From a virus, in the IMG/VR virus record IMGVR_UViG_3300017763_004019, positions 1 through 51,050 of that record: 51,050 nt of DNA, one strand, 5' to 3'. The notes under the pieces were generated by a model, which was not told the DNA's origin, made no database searches, and saw only the letters and a list, made by a program, of their open reading frames with translations. Positions 31,574 through 40,587 of the stretch are shown here, piece after piece. How positions within the stretch are numbered: the stretch's first letter is position 1; every line of letters starts with the position of its first letter. The position numbers and the translations under genes were made by a program.

Positions 31574-33133
31574 ATGATTGATTACGAAGATAGTAAAACT
31601 TGGGATTTGTTTAAAGATGGTAGAACTAAGGGTGTGTTTCAGTTAGAGAGTAATCTTGGTAGGTCTTGGTCTAAGAAATTAGCTCCCAAGAATCTAGAAG
31701 AATTAGCTGCTCTTATTGCTTTGATTCGTCCGGGATGTCTAAAAGCTATCACAGATGGCAAATCTATGACTCAGCATTATGTTGATAGGAAGCACAAGAA
31801 GGAGGATGTTTCATACTTGCATGAATCCTTGGAAGAGATTTTAAAACCTACATACGGGGTTTTGGTTTACCAAGAGCAATCTATGCGTATCGCCCAAAAG
31901 CTTGCTGGATTTGACCTGCAAGAAGCAGACGTGCTACGTAAAGCGATTGGTAAGAAGAAAGCCGATCTGATGGAGAAAGTAAAAAAGTCCTTTATAAAAG
32001 GTGCTAAGAAGGTAGGAATGGTTAACAGTGATGTTGCAGAGGAAATCTTCTCGTGGATTGAAAAGTCTTCTAGATACTCCTTTAACAAGTCACACGCCGT
32101 TGCTTATGCAATGAATTCTTTTTGGTCTGCTTGGTACAAAGCAAATCACACTAAAGAATTTTTTCTATCGTATTTCTTCTACGCATCAGAAAAGCAAGAC
32201 CCTCATCAAGAAGTTTATGAGCTTCTATCAGACGCTAAACTGTTTGACTTAGAAGTTAAAACGCCAAACCTTTCAAGGTTCAGCACTAAGTTTGAAGCAT
32301 ACGGAAACGTAATTCAGTTTGGTGTTAAAGATGTGAAGTCTTTAACGGGTGTCAACGGCGACAAAACCATGAAAGCTATTAAAGAAGCAGAAGAGTCAAC
32401 GGGTAAAGACGCTTCTAAATTTACTTGGATGGACATTCTGATCCACCTCTCAACAAGTATTAACGCAACAGCCTTTAAAGCCCTATGCTCTATAGGATTC
32501 TTCTCAACCAAGAAAACTTTAGTAACTAGGAATAAAGCATTATATGAATATCTTATATTTAGAGAGTTAACAAAAGCAGAAGTAACTTGGGTCCAAAAGC
32601 ACTACAAGGATAAGAAGTGGAAAAATCTACACGATTGCTTTGTAGACTTAGCACCTACTAAAAAGCTTGGTGGAGGAACCAGCAAAGCAGAGAGGATGCA
32701 GATTATTAACAACGAAATAGAAATGCTAAAGTCGCCACCCTACGACCTTTCTGACGACCCAGCTTGGATTATAGAGCAAGAAGCAAAGTTCTTGGGCTGC
32801 CCTGTGTCTTTGTCAAGGATTGAAGCGGCAGATACCTCTATCGCAAATACAACTTGCAAGGATATCTTAAATGGTAAAACCGGAAAGAATCTTTGTGTCG
32901 CAGGAAACGTGAACAGGATGGCAACACACAAAGTAAAGAAGGGTAAAACCCAAGGCAAGCTAATGGCATTTCTAACCATAGAAGACGACTCTTGCTCTTT
33001 AGACAGTGTTGTTATTTTCCCAGAAGCTAGAGAAAAATATAAATATGTATTATATGAAGGTAACAATCTATTATTGTGCGGGAATGTAGAGAAAGATAAC
33101 TCATTTATTGTAGACAAAATTCATGAAATCTAG
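31574..33133 (+). CDS. dnaE: DNA polymerase III alpha subunit (DnaE-type), C-terminal part of split gene
   Basis: About 519 residues that continue the polymerase where the first part stops. SKTWDLFKDGRTKGVFQLES and ALIALIRPGC match the start of the DnaE fingers, EPTYGV-type text appears as KPTYGVLVYQEQSMRIAQ, and NKSHAVAYAMNSFWSAWYK is the conserved fingers helix. A C-terminal OB-fold is seen in LMAFLTIEDDSCSLDSVVIF. Together with the N-terminal part this gives about 1,061 residues, near full DnaE length. An in-frame TTG at 31526 would add 16 residues; I prefer the ATG at 31574. Confidence 0.9.
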   Translation: MIDYEDSKTWDLFKDGRTKGVFQLESNLGRSWSKKLAPKNLEELAALIALIRPGCLKAITDGKSMTQHYVDRKHKKEDVSYLHESLEEILKPTYGVLVYQEQSMRIAQKLAGFDLQEADVLRKAIGKKKADLMEKVKKSFIKGAKKVGMVNSDVAEEIFSWIEKSSRYSFNKSHAVAYAMNSFWSAWYKANHTKEFFLSYFFYASEKQDPHQEVYELLSDAKLFDLEVKTPNLSRFSTKFEAYGNVIQFGVKDVKSLTGVNGDKTMKAIKEAEESTGKDASKFTWMDILIHLSTSINATAFKALCSIGFFSTKKTLVTRNKALYEYLIFRELTKAEVTWVQKHYKDKKWKNLHDCFVDLAPTKKLGGGTSKAERMQIINNEIEMLKSPPYDLSDDPAWIIEQEAKFLGCPVSLSRIEAADTSIANTTCKDILNGKTGKNLCVAGNVNRMATHKVKKGKTQGKLMAFLTIEDDSCSLDSVVIFPEAREKYKYVLYEGNNLLLCGNVEKDNSFIVDKIHEI

Positions 33134-33162
33134 TTGGATATTCATGGTTTGGGTACTACTAT
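33134..33162 (+). promoter_or_regulatory. Possible sigma70-type promoter
   Basis: TTGGAT (33134-33139), 17-base spacer, TACTAT (33157-33162). Weaker than the others, but it occupies the only gap between the polymerase and the second SSB-like gene. Confidence 0.45.
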
Positions 33163-33186
33163 TATACTAAAACAACGGAGACATTG

Positions 33187-33507
33187 ATGAACAATTGCAC
33201 TTTTACTGGGTATTTATTACACGACCCACAGATAGAAGGTGATGCAGATGGGCCATCTTGCTGTACTGTAAAAATGGTAACTTACGAATACCGTAAGAAC
33301 AAACGTGGTGAAAAGAAGAAAGTTCCTACGACCATAACGCTTCAGGCGTGGGCTAGTGGTGCAGACACAATTGCTAAACTAGGCAAGAAAGGAACCAAGA
33401 TGACTGTTTACACCTCCGCTAGAAACGGGTTCGTGAAAACAGAATCTTCTGATGACATTGTATTTAGAATTAACGAATTTGACTTTGGATGTTTAGACAA
33501 GGAATAA
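33187..33507 (+). CDS. SSB-like OB-fold protein (second SSB)
   Basis: A 106-residue protein whose pattern follows SSB: NCTFTGYLLHDPQIEG for the first strands, TVKMVTYEYRK, TTITLQAWASGADTIAKLGKKGTKMTV and FVKTESSDDIVFRINEFDFG. It is more divergent than the SSB at 3373 and shorter at the C terminus, which ends DKE. The ATG at 33187 is preferred to a TTG three bases earlier. Adjacent to the split polymerase, it may act at the fork or bind a different substrate. Confidence 0.72.
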   Translation: MNNCTFTGYLLHDPQIEGDADGPSCCTVKMVTYEYRKNKRGEKKKVPTTITLQAWASGADTIAKLGKKGTKMTVYTSARNGFVKTESSDDIVFRINEFDFGCLDKE

Positions 33508-33508
33508 G

Positions 33509-35212
33509 ATGAGAAAAAAAAGAATACTATTTTGCAGCGAAGCTACCTTTCTAAACACAGGGTACGCTACTTATACTAGGGAGATTTTAAATTATCTTCA
33601 CAGTACAGGTAAGTATGAAATTGCTGAAATGTCTTCCTACGGACAAAGAAACGACCCAAGGGCAGCAAACATTCCTTGGCAATACTACGGAGTGTCTCCA
33701 AATACAGAATGTGAACCAAAAGCCTCAGAAGAAGAGCTAAAAGCATTTCACTCATCTGGAACTAATCAGTTTGGCGAATGGATCTTTGACCATGTTTGCC
33801 TAGACTTCTTACCAGATATCGTTTGTGACATTCGTGACTTTTGGATGCTTGAGTTTGCTGAGAGATCTCCATTTAGAAGATTCTTCAAGTGGGCAATCAT
33901 GCCAACGGTTGACGCTAGACCACAAGCTCGTCAATGGGTGTCAACCTACGCTGGGGCAGACGCTTGCTTTACTTACTCAGACTGGGCGGGAGGTATCTTA
34001 AAAGATCAGTCTGGAGACAAAATTAATTACTTAGGTTCTGCTCCACCATCTGCTCATCCTGCTTATAAACCCGTGCTAGATAAAAAAGCTCATAAATTAT
34101 CTATGGGCATAGATCCAGAATATAAAATCATTGGCACTGTTATGCGTAATCAAAGACGGAAGCTGTATCCAGACCTTTTCAAAGCATTTAAAAAGTTTTT
34201 GGACAATCAGCCAGCAGACGACAAAAAGTATTACCTATACTGTCATACATCTTATCCAGATTTGGGTTGGGACATACCAGAACTAATCATTGAAAATGAT
34301 TTAGCTTCACACGTACTATTCACCTATATCTGTCCAGAAACAAAGAAACCGTTCACATCATTGTTTAAAGGCGCGGTAGTACAGTCTCCTTACACTGGAA
34401 AGTGGGGATGTACATTATCAAACGTTAAAAACGGTGTGGAGTATAAAGATCTTTCTAGAATTATCAACTGTTTTGATCTATATACTCAATATGCAAACTG
34501 CGAGGGGTTTGGATTACCCCAAGTAGAAGCTGCGGCTTGCGGGATTCCCGTGTGCGGAACTGATTACTCTGCTATGGAAAGTGTTCTAAGGAAGTTAGGC
34601 GGACATCCCATCAAGCCTGCGGCTTTGTATAAAGAGCTAGAAACTGGGTGCTTACGAGCAGTCCCAGACAATGATGCGGCGGCTGAATACTTCAAAGAAT
34701 TCTTTTCTAAATCAGACGAATGGAGATATATCAAGGGTGAACATACAAGAGAACAGTTTGAAGAATATTACCAGTGGCATCTGAGCGGTAGCCAGTGGGA
34801 AAATTACTTTGATAGTGTTGACATATTACCTATAGAACAAACTTGGATGTCAGCGCCAAGTATCCAACAACCAGAACCAAAACCTGAGAATATCCCCCCA
34901 AATGCTAATCACTCAGAGTTGGCAAGATGGATTATTTTGAATGTGCTAAAAGATCCATCAAAGGTAAATACATTCGTAGAAGCTAGATTGACTAGAGATC
35001 TTATGTATAGATCTACAACATCTTCTACAGGAGGTATGTATTTTAACGAGTCATCCGCAGCTTTTGACGGATTGAATACCAGAAGTGAGTTCACATTTGA
35101 CACAGCTTATGAAAACTTTAAGAACCAAAGAGAGCGAATAAATAACTGGGAACAAGTTAGAATACAAAGAATGAAAGAGCGACAACAGCAGACGGGGAAT
35201 TTAGGACTATAG
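33509..35212 (+). CDS. Glycosyltransferase, GT-B fold (large GT4-like)
   Basis: A 567-residue enzyme that opens the glycan cassette. RILFCSEATFLNTGYATYTREIL is the acceptor-domain entry. IIGTVMRNQRRKLYPDLFKAF begins the donor domain and NCEGFGLPQVEAAACGIPVCGTD is the nucleotide-sugar E-x7-E type site. An additional C-terminal 120 residues rich in Gln, Pro and Ser may be a separate interaction tail. The acceptor is not known. It starts two bases after the SSB-like gene. Confidence 0.87.
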   Translation: MRKKRILFCSEATFLNTGYATYTREILNYLHSTGKYEIAEMSSYGQRNDPRAANIPWQYYGVSPNTECEPKASEEELKAFHSSGTNQFGEWIFDHVCLDFLPDIVCDIRDFWMLEFAERSPFRRFFKWAIMPTVDARPQARQWVSTYAGADACFTYSDWAGGILKDQSGDKINYLGSAPPSAHPAYKPVLDKKAHKLSMGIDPEYKIIGTVMRNQRRKLYPDLFKAFKKFLDNQPADDKKYYLYCHTSYPDLGWDIPELIIENDLASHVLFTYICPETKKPFTSLFKGAVVQSPYTGKWGCTLSNVKNGVEYKDLSRIINCFDLYTQYANCEGFGLPQVEAAACGIPVCGTDYSAMESVLRKLGGHPIKPAALYKELETGCLRAVPDNDAAAEYFKEFFSKSDEWRYIKGEHTREQFEEYYQWHLSGSQWENYFDSVDILPIEQTWMSAPSIQQPEPKPENIPPNANHSELARWIILNVLKDPSKVNTFVEARLTRDLMYRSTTSSTGGMYFNESSAAFDGLNTRSEFTFDTAYENFKNQRERINNWEQVRIQRMKERQQQTGNLGL

Positions 35213-35237
35213 TGGTCAGATGTTATACTAGATCCAT

Positions 35238-35894
35238 ATGGCCCACTGGAAGACTGGTGGGTTTCAGAAGATATTTTTCAAGAAAAAAAACACATTCAGA
35301 AAGATTCACCAAATTGTAGGGAGCTATACATTGATAGAGCATGACTTTGCTAACGCAGTAATAAACAACAAACAACCAAATTCACTACCGTCACATATTC
35401 CAACAAGAGATTCTACATTTGATCTAGCATTGGGATACTTTGATAAAGGTCCGATAAAGATATTTCAAATAGGCGGCATAGAAACTTTTGATCTAAACTG
35501 GCGAGTTGGATCTGGGTGGGCAGATATGCTATTCGGAAATTATATCAAGGAACATGGCGGTGAACTAACAGTGGTAGATATAAGCCTAAACAATTTAGCT
35601 CACTCTTTTTACGCTGCTAAAAATCTAGAGTATGATTTAAACGCCGTGTATGGCGATGCTATTGATCACATAGGTCCGGGTTACGATGTGTACTACTTAG
35701 ACGGAAGTAACGACCCACAAGAAACTCTTGACCAGTACTTAAAAATAGAGAATGAAAGCGCGGTTGTTTTGGTAGATGATTTTAATATAAAAGGAACACT
35801 ATTAAAATCCTACTTGTTAGAAACAGAAACTTATTACAGCCACTATAATGTTGCAAACGAAGTTATAGTAATTAACAACTTAGAGAGGAATTGA
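35238..35894 (+). CDS. Class I methyltransferase-like protein
   Basis: A 218-residue protein with a Rossmann methyltransferase layout: KIFQIGGIETF as a degenerate SAM-binding glycine loop, GGELTVVDIS for the acidic residue after strand 2, LNAVYGDAIDHI, DVYYLDGS and a final strand AVVLVDDFN. The start is uncertain: no clear ribosome site precedes the ATG at 35238, and a TTG near 35332 with GGGAG upstream is an alternative. A role in modifying glycans fits the surroundings. Confidence 0.65.
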   Translation: MAHWKTGGFQKIFFKKKNTFRKIHQIVGSYTLIEHDFANAVINNKQPNSLPSHIPTRDSTFDLALGYFDKGPIKIFQIGGIETFDLNWRVGSGWADMLFGNYIKEHGGELTVVDISLNNLAHSFYAAKNLEYDLNAVYGDAIDHIGPGYDVYYLDGSNDPQETLDQYLKIENESAVVLVDDFNIKGTLLKSYLLETETYYSHYNVANEVIVINNLERN

Positions 35895-37027
35895 TGAAGG
35901 TTTTATACATAGGTCATTATAAAGAATTTGGTGGTTGGGCAAATGCAGCAAAAGATCAAATACTAGCTCTTGACAAAGCTGGAGTTGATGTTGTTTGTAG
36001 GAACATAACACTTACTACCGACAAGGTTATTAACGGAAGATTAAAAGAACTAGAACTTAAAAGCACAGAGGGGTGCGATGTATGTATTCAACATGTGCTT
36101 CCCCACCATCTGGTAGGAACTAAACAGTTTAAAAAGAATATAGCGTTCTTAGATACAGAGTCTACAAGTATCAAGCACCTAGCTTGGTTTGATCACTTAC
36201 AATTGATGGATGAAATTTGGGTTTCAAACTCTCACTCTAAAGAGCTTCTGGAAGCAGATGAGATTGGCATCCCAGTGACAGCCATGCCGCATCCGTGTGA
36301 CGTTTCAAAATATACTAAACCGACAGAACAACTAAATATACCCCAAGCGCAAGGTAAGTTTGTTGTATACTACATCGGAGACTTGAACGCAAGAAAGAAT
36401 TTAGAATCTGTAATAACTTGTTTTCATAGCGAATTTGATCAATCTGAAGATGCAATACTTTTACTAAAAGTAAATAAGTTTGGGGTAGATCCTCAAAAGT
36501 TAAATGAAATGATTGAGCAACAATTATTAAGTACAAAGACTTCTCTTAGGCTATATCCAGATATACGTCAATACAAGAAAGATATTGTAATAGCACAAAA
36601 GATTGATGACAATCAAATAAACTCTATTCATAGTGCTGGAGACTGCTTCCTATCCCCTAGTCACGGAGAGGGCTGGTCTATTCCATCATTTGATGCTATG
36701 GCCTTTGGCAACACTCCTATCTGTAGCAACTTTGGAGGACCAAGAGAATTCATTACAGAAGACGAAAAAACAGGTAAGCTGATTGACGGTATTTATGAGG
36801 CATGTAAATGTCCAGATGCCGCTTTCCCAGACCTGTTTACAGCTAAGGATCACTGGATAACACCCTGCGAAATGACAATAAAGAAACAAATGAGGAAATA
36901 TTATAATGAATACAAAAATAACCCCATCCAGTATAAGTTGAACAATAGAAAAGCGGGGCTAGAAAGAGCAAGAGAGTTCTCATACGAAAAGATAGGAAAC
37001 AAAATGAAGGAAGCTTTAAATGTCTAA
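35894..37027 (+). CDS. Glycosyltransferase, GT-B fold (GT4-like)
   Basis: A 377-residue enzyme. KVLYIGHYKEFGGWANAAKDQIL starts the acceptor domain. VVYYIGDLNARKNLESVI begins the donor domain and LSPSHGEGWSIPSFDAMAFG holds the GEGW...DAMA donor-binding motif, followed by TPICSNFGGPREFI. The ATG at 35894 in a TGATG overlap is preferred to the TTG at 35891. It overlaps the next glycosyltransferase by eight bases. Confidence 0.88.
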   Translation: MKVLYIGHYKEFGGWANAAKDQILALDKAGVDVVCRNITLTTDKVINGRLKELELKSTEGCDVCIQHVLPHHLVGTKQFKKNIAFLDTESTSIKHLAWFDHLQLMDEIWVSNSHSKELLEADEIGIPVTAMPHPCDVSKYTKPTEQLNIPQAQGKFVVYYIGDLNARKNLESVITCFHSEFDQSEDAILLLKVNKFGVDPQKLNEMIEQQLLSTKTSLRLYPDIRQYKKDIVIAQKIDDNQINSIHSAGDCFLSPSHGEGWSIPSFDAMAFGNTPICSNFGGPREFITEDEKTGKLIDGIYEACKCPDAAFPDLFTAKDHWITPCEMTIKKQMRKYYNEYKNNPIQYKLNNRKAGLERAREFSYEKIGNKMKEALNV

Positions 37028-38021
37028 TCAAACAAAAACCATCTTATCAAAGACTAGGAAGAAAGAAAAGTATAACATACTGACATTTGATACTCACGAA
37101 AGGTATCAAACCCAGCTATGTAAAACTGGTCATAACTTTTATTCGTTTAGAGCAGATGGGGGCAAGAAGTGGGATACCGACTACGCCCCACTACCTAGTA
37201 ATTATTATATATTACCGCCCAACTCTATTATCAGTGGTTTAAATATAGATTTTATTTTAAGCCAGAGTAAGTTCGGTCAATTCCAAGCTGCATCTCAAAT
37301 AGCGCCTACGTTTGGTGTACCAATTTTGTCACTAGAGCATACACTGCCAATCCCAAACTGGCCTGAGCAACAATTGCAAAACTTTAGAAGCATGATAGGG
37401 AATGTAAATGTATTTATATCAGAGTACTCTGTCAAGAAGTGGAGTATGAATTGTCACACAGATGTAATTCACCACTCTGTAGATTCAGAATTATTTAAGC
37501 CAGTTGAAGTTGAAAAACAAAACAAGGTACTCAGCGTTGTAAATGATTTTACAGAAAGGGACTATTGCTGTAACTATGAAGGCTGGAAAAGAATTACTAA
37601 CGGGTTGCGAAACGAAAACACTGAAATTAAAGTTGTTGGCACATGCTCAAAAGGATTAGCCAAACCAGCGCAGTCGTTGGATGCTTTAGTCAAAGAGTAC
37701 TGCTCTGCTTCCGTATTTTTAAATACATCAACTGTTAGCCCAGTGCCAACATCGCTCTTAGAAGCCATGTCGTGCGGTTCTGCGGTCGTTTCTACGGCTA
37801 CGTGTATGATTCCAGAAATCATTGAGAACGGCGTTAACGGCTTTATATCAAACGATGAAGAAGAGTTAAAGACATACGTTAAGAAATTGCTTGACGACAA
37901 TTCCTTAGCTAAGAAAATGGGGGAAGCTGCAAGACAAACAATCTTAGAACAGTTCTCAGAAGATAAATTTATAAACAATTGGAATAATATTTTTGACAAA
38001 ACATATGGAGTTGGTAGATGA
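37020..38021 (+). CDS. Glycosyltransferase, GT-B fold (GT4-like)
   Basis: A 333-residue enzyme. The donor domain shows VIHHSVDSELFKPV, a KVVGTCSKGLAKPA strand, and FLNTSTVSPVPTSLLEAMSCGSAVVSTAT, a typical GT4 donor site with LLEAMSCG. The N-terminal acceptor domain lacks an obvious glycine motif. ATGA-coupled to the next gene. The sugar is unknown. Confidence 0.85.
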   Translation: MSNQTKTILSKTRKKEKYNILTFDTHERYQTQLCKTGHNFYSFRADGGKKWDTDYAPLPSNYYILPPNSIISGLNIDFILSQSKFGQFQAASQIAPTFGVPILSLEHTLPIPNWPEQQLQNFRSMIGNVNVFISEYSVKKWSMNCHTDVIHHSVDSELFKPVEVEKQNKVLSVVNDFTERDYCCNYEGWKRITNGLRNENTEIKVVGTCSKGLAKPAQSLDALVKEYCSASVFLNTSTVSPVPTSLLEAMSCGSAVVSTATCMIPEIIENGVNGFISNDEEELKTYVKKLLDDNSLAKKMGEAARQTILEQFSEDKFINNWNNIFDKTYGVGR

Positions 38022-38437
38022 AAATTCATGTCATTAGAGCAGATCAGCAGGCTATAGAAAATTATAAAAGAGTAACAGTATCTAACAATCTAGTAGACTT
38101 GTCAGAGATTTCTGACAATCAGTGTGAACTTATTTTAGCTAACGATGCTATGGACAGCTTCTCCGTTTCAAAGGGTGGAGAGCTAATCACTTCGCTGCTA
38201 TCTAAACTAAGGATGGGTGGAGAGATTGTCTTGGGGGGAACAAGTCTTAGAATATTTTGTAAATACGTTTTAAATGGTCAGCTAGATGAAGCTCAGGCAT
38301 CTGAATTAGTAGGGACTTATTCTTCTCTTACTAATATAGAGCCTTTAGTTGAAGCGTTTAACGGGTTGGGCTTAGAGGTGTTGGAAACATCAATCTCTGG
38401 ATTACACTACGAAGTTAGAGGGAAAAGAAAACAATGA
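38018..38437 (+). CDS. Methyltransferase-like fragment, SAM site absent
   Basis: A 139-residue protein with the second half of a class I methyltransferase fold: CELILANDAMDSFSVSKGGELI and LRMGGEIVLGGTSLRIF (strand 5 with a GG turn), then a long C-terminal helix and FNGLGLEVLETS. The N-terminal part with the SAM-binding glycine loop is missing, so it may be a non-catalytic partner or a decayed enzyme. It keeps a coupled start, which argues for expression. Confidence 0.55.
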   Translation: MKIHVIRADQQAIENYKRVTVSNNLVDLSEISDNQCELILANDAMDSFSVSKGGELITSLLSKLRMGGEIVLGGTSLRIFCKYVLNGQLDEAQASELVGTYSSLTNIEPLVEAFNGLGLEVLETSISGLHYEVRGKRKQ

Positions 38438-38979
38438 AAGATGCAGGACCAGAAATTAAATGCTCCTTTGGTATAGTTATATGGCATACGGATGAAGATT
38501 TTGAAGACTTAAAAACAACTATTGAGTCAGTAAAAAACATAGACTATCACAAGAAAAACTTTGGGTTTGCAGTATGCATTAAAGATAAATTAGCTAAGGA
38601 TATAGGAATACAAACATTCGTAAGCATGATACAAGAATTAAAAAAAGAAGAATATTATGCTTTTCTTAACGTTAGCTCTGGCGATCAAAGTGTCAAGGAT
38701 CGGGAAGATGATTGCTTCTCTTTAATATCTCAAGGTAGATATCTTCTAAAGATGACCAGCGGGCAAGAAATAGAACCAACTTTTTTCAGTAGTGTAAATG
38801 AAATGTCTGAAGAAGAACTAGATAAGTATCCTATTTTTAGAAAAGATGATATTGTTTTGGTAAGTAAAGCATTGGCATCTTCAAGGTACTACGAGTTTTC
38901 TAATTACGACGAGATGGTACAGTGCATAACAGAAAATGATGATATATCACAAGAAACTTATATGTTAAATGAGAAATAA
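38434..38979 (+). CDS. Glycosyltransferase-like protein, GT-A fold (divergent)
   Basis: A 181-residue protein with GT2-like opening FGIVIWHTDEDFEDLKTTIESVKN and a following strand FGFAVCIKDKL. A DxD motif is not clear (DREDDC at about residue 90 is a candidate), so catalysis is doubtful. It lies between a methyltransferase-like gene and a nucleotidyltransferase-like gene and overlaps both. Confidence 0.5.
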   Translation: MKDAGPEIKCSFGIVIWHTDEDFEDLKTTIESVKNIDYHKKNFGFAVCIKDKLAKDIGIQTFVSMIQELKKEEYYAFLNVSSGDQSVKDREDDCFSLISQGRYLLKMTSGQEIEPTFFSSVNEMSEEELDKYPIFRKDDIVLVSKALASSRYYEFSNYDEMVQCITENDDISQETYMLNEK

Positions 38980-39715
38980 AAATAAATTTATAACTACACC
39001 CAAATCAGGAAGGTCAAATAAAGATGATCCTAGAAATGAGTTTTTATCCATAATTATATTTGCAGAAAATCATGGATATAGAATGAAATCACAGGGTCCG
39101 ATACCTTTATTAAAACTAAAAGATAAGACACTACTAGAAAAGCAAATAGAAGCAATACAGTCGGCATTTTTAAACTTTGAAATAATTCTATGCTCAGGGT
39201 TTGAAACAGAGAAAACAGTCTCTTACATCAAACAAAAATTTAGCAATATTAATATACGAGTAGTTGAGAATCAGGTACACTTTAATTCAAATTGCTGTGA
39301 GAGTGCGAGGCTATGCTTGAACAATACATCTAATAGCCGAATTTTGTTTTTTGGTGGGAGCGTATTGCCACACTGGTCTCATTTACAAAGTATAGACTTT
39401 AACAAAAACTGCGTAATGGTTCAAGATCAGGAAGAAAGTTTTGAAATAACCGCTATACATAATGAAAGTTCTTTAGAGTCTTTGACGATGGGTCTTAAAG
39501 ATTCCTACTGGGTAGAAACTTGCTATTTAGCAAATCAAGATTCAATCAGTGATTTTTATGGTATTATATCTAACCCAGAATTTAAGAATAGATTTATGTT
39601 TGAGGCAATCAATAAACTAGCAAGTAAACAAAAAATTCATGTGTTGAAGAACACAGAAAAACCAGTTTATAAAATAAACAATATAAAAACATTCAGGAGA
39701 ATGCAAAAGAAATGA
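38969..39715 (+). CDS. Sugar nucleotidyltransferase-like protein
   Basis: A 248-residue protein resembling NTP-transferase enzymes that make nucleotide sugars. LSIIIFAENHGYRMKSQGPIPLLKLKDKTLLEKQIEAI mirrors the family start (G-x-G-x-R...P-K...K), although the usual AGGxGxR loop is altered to AENHGYR. ILFFGGSVLPHW lies at the metal-site strand. The changed loop suggests a divergent or inactive enzyme. It is followed by ATGA coupling. Confidence 0.65.
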   Translation: MRNKNKFITTPKSGRSNKDDPRNEFLSIIIFAENHGYRMKSQGPIPLLKLKDKTLLEKQIEAIQSAFLNFEIILCSGFETEKTVSYIKQKFSNINIRVVENQVHFNSNCCESARLCLNNTSNSRILFFGGSVLPHWSHLQSIDFNKNCVMVQDQEESFEITAIHNESSLESLTMGLKDSYWVETCYLANQDSISDFYGIISNPEFKNRFMFEAINKLASKQKIHVLKNTEKPVYKINNIKTFRRMQKK

Positions 39716-40587
39716 AAACTCTAATACACAATTATTCGTCCACATTTACTACAGAACCCATGTACTTCAGCAAGTGCCTTGAGATGGTGGGTGTAGACGC
39801 TGCGTTTTGGGCGAACCCAAGCGTTAGTGCGTATGATATGTTTGATGCTACACTGCCAGATGTTTTCATCTCTCACTTTGCTTACTTAACTCAAGACATT
39901 GTAAAGTATTTAGACCAGTCTAGCAAAAATATTGAAGTAATCTTGAATGTTACAGGTTGTAGTGAAGAACAATTAGCGATGGTTGATTCACTAACAAGTA
40001 ACAATAAGCTGAAAATTCCTTTTGTATTTTCAAACACACCAGATAACATAATTCAACCAAAAACTAAAACAGTGAAATCTGTAAATATTCTTCCAGCCGT
40101 GGATATTTTTGTACCCGCAGGAGGACTACCAGACTATAATATAGATGTGGGTATTGTATATACGCAACCCAGCGATCTGCTTGAACAATACGTCAAAGAT
40201 AAAGATAATTATCACTTGTTGTGCTTAGGCGACTCCAAGGAAGCTGACTTAAATGTAACCATACAGTCGTTGAGATCCTTATATTCAAAGTATAAAGAGG
40301 TGACTCTATTGGGGAACATCGGAGATGTCTACAGTCAAATAATGCTTGAGACTATGATGTTCTCAGACAAAGCAACCATCAAAGTTCCTCAAGAACAAGA
40401 AGAAGTGCTGGGTAGAATATTTCAATCACTATTTTCAGACGACAACTCTAGTGAAGATATGTCTCAGATTGTAAAGTCGCAAGTAAAAAGAAAACACACT
40501 TGTATAAGTAGAGCAGCTAGGCTATGTAGATTTTTAAAGAATGAAGAAGCCGCAACCAAACTAGAAAAAATGAGAGATCAACTATGA
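39712..40587 (+). CDS. Hypothetical protein, possible GT-B glycosyltransferase
   Basis: A 291-residue protein. TLIHNYSSTFTTEPMYFSKCLEMVGVDAAFWA and LPDVFISHFAYL look like GT-B acceptor-domain strands, and VTLLGNIGDVYSQIMLETMMFSDKATIK resembles a donor domain with a degenerate motif. It is translationally coupled to neighbours on both sides. The glycosyltransferase call is inference from context and rough pattern. Confidence 0.5.
   Translation: MKTLIHNYSSTFTTEPMYFSKCLEMVGVDAAFWANPSVSAYDMFDATLPDVFISHFAYLTQDIVKYLDQSSKNIEVILNVTGCSEEQLAMVDSLTSNNKLKIPFVFSNTPDNIIQPKTKTVKSVNILPAVDIFVPAGGLPDYNIDVGIVYTQPSDLLEQYVKDKDNYHLLCLGDSKEADLNVTIQSLRSLYSKYKEVTLLGNIGDVYSQIMLETMMFSDKATIKVPQEQEEVLGRIFQSLFSDDNSSEDMSQIVKSQVKRKHTCISRAARLCRFLKNEEAATKLEKMRDQL

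Noticed and set aside
37574-38029. Antisense ORF of 151 codons
   Set aside because: Opposite a well-supported glycosyltransferase; no domain seen and no other minus-strand gene in the window.
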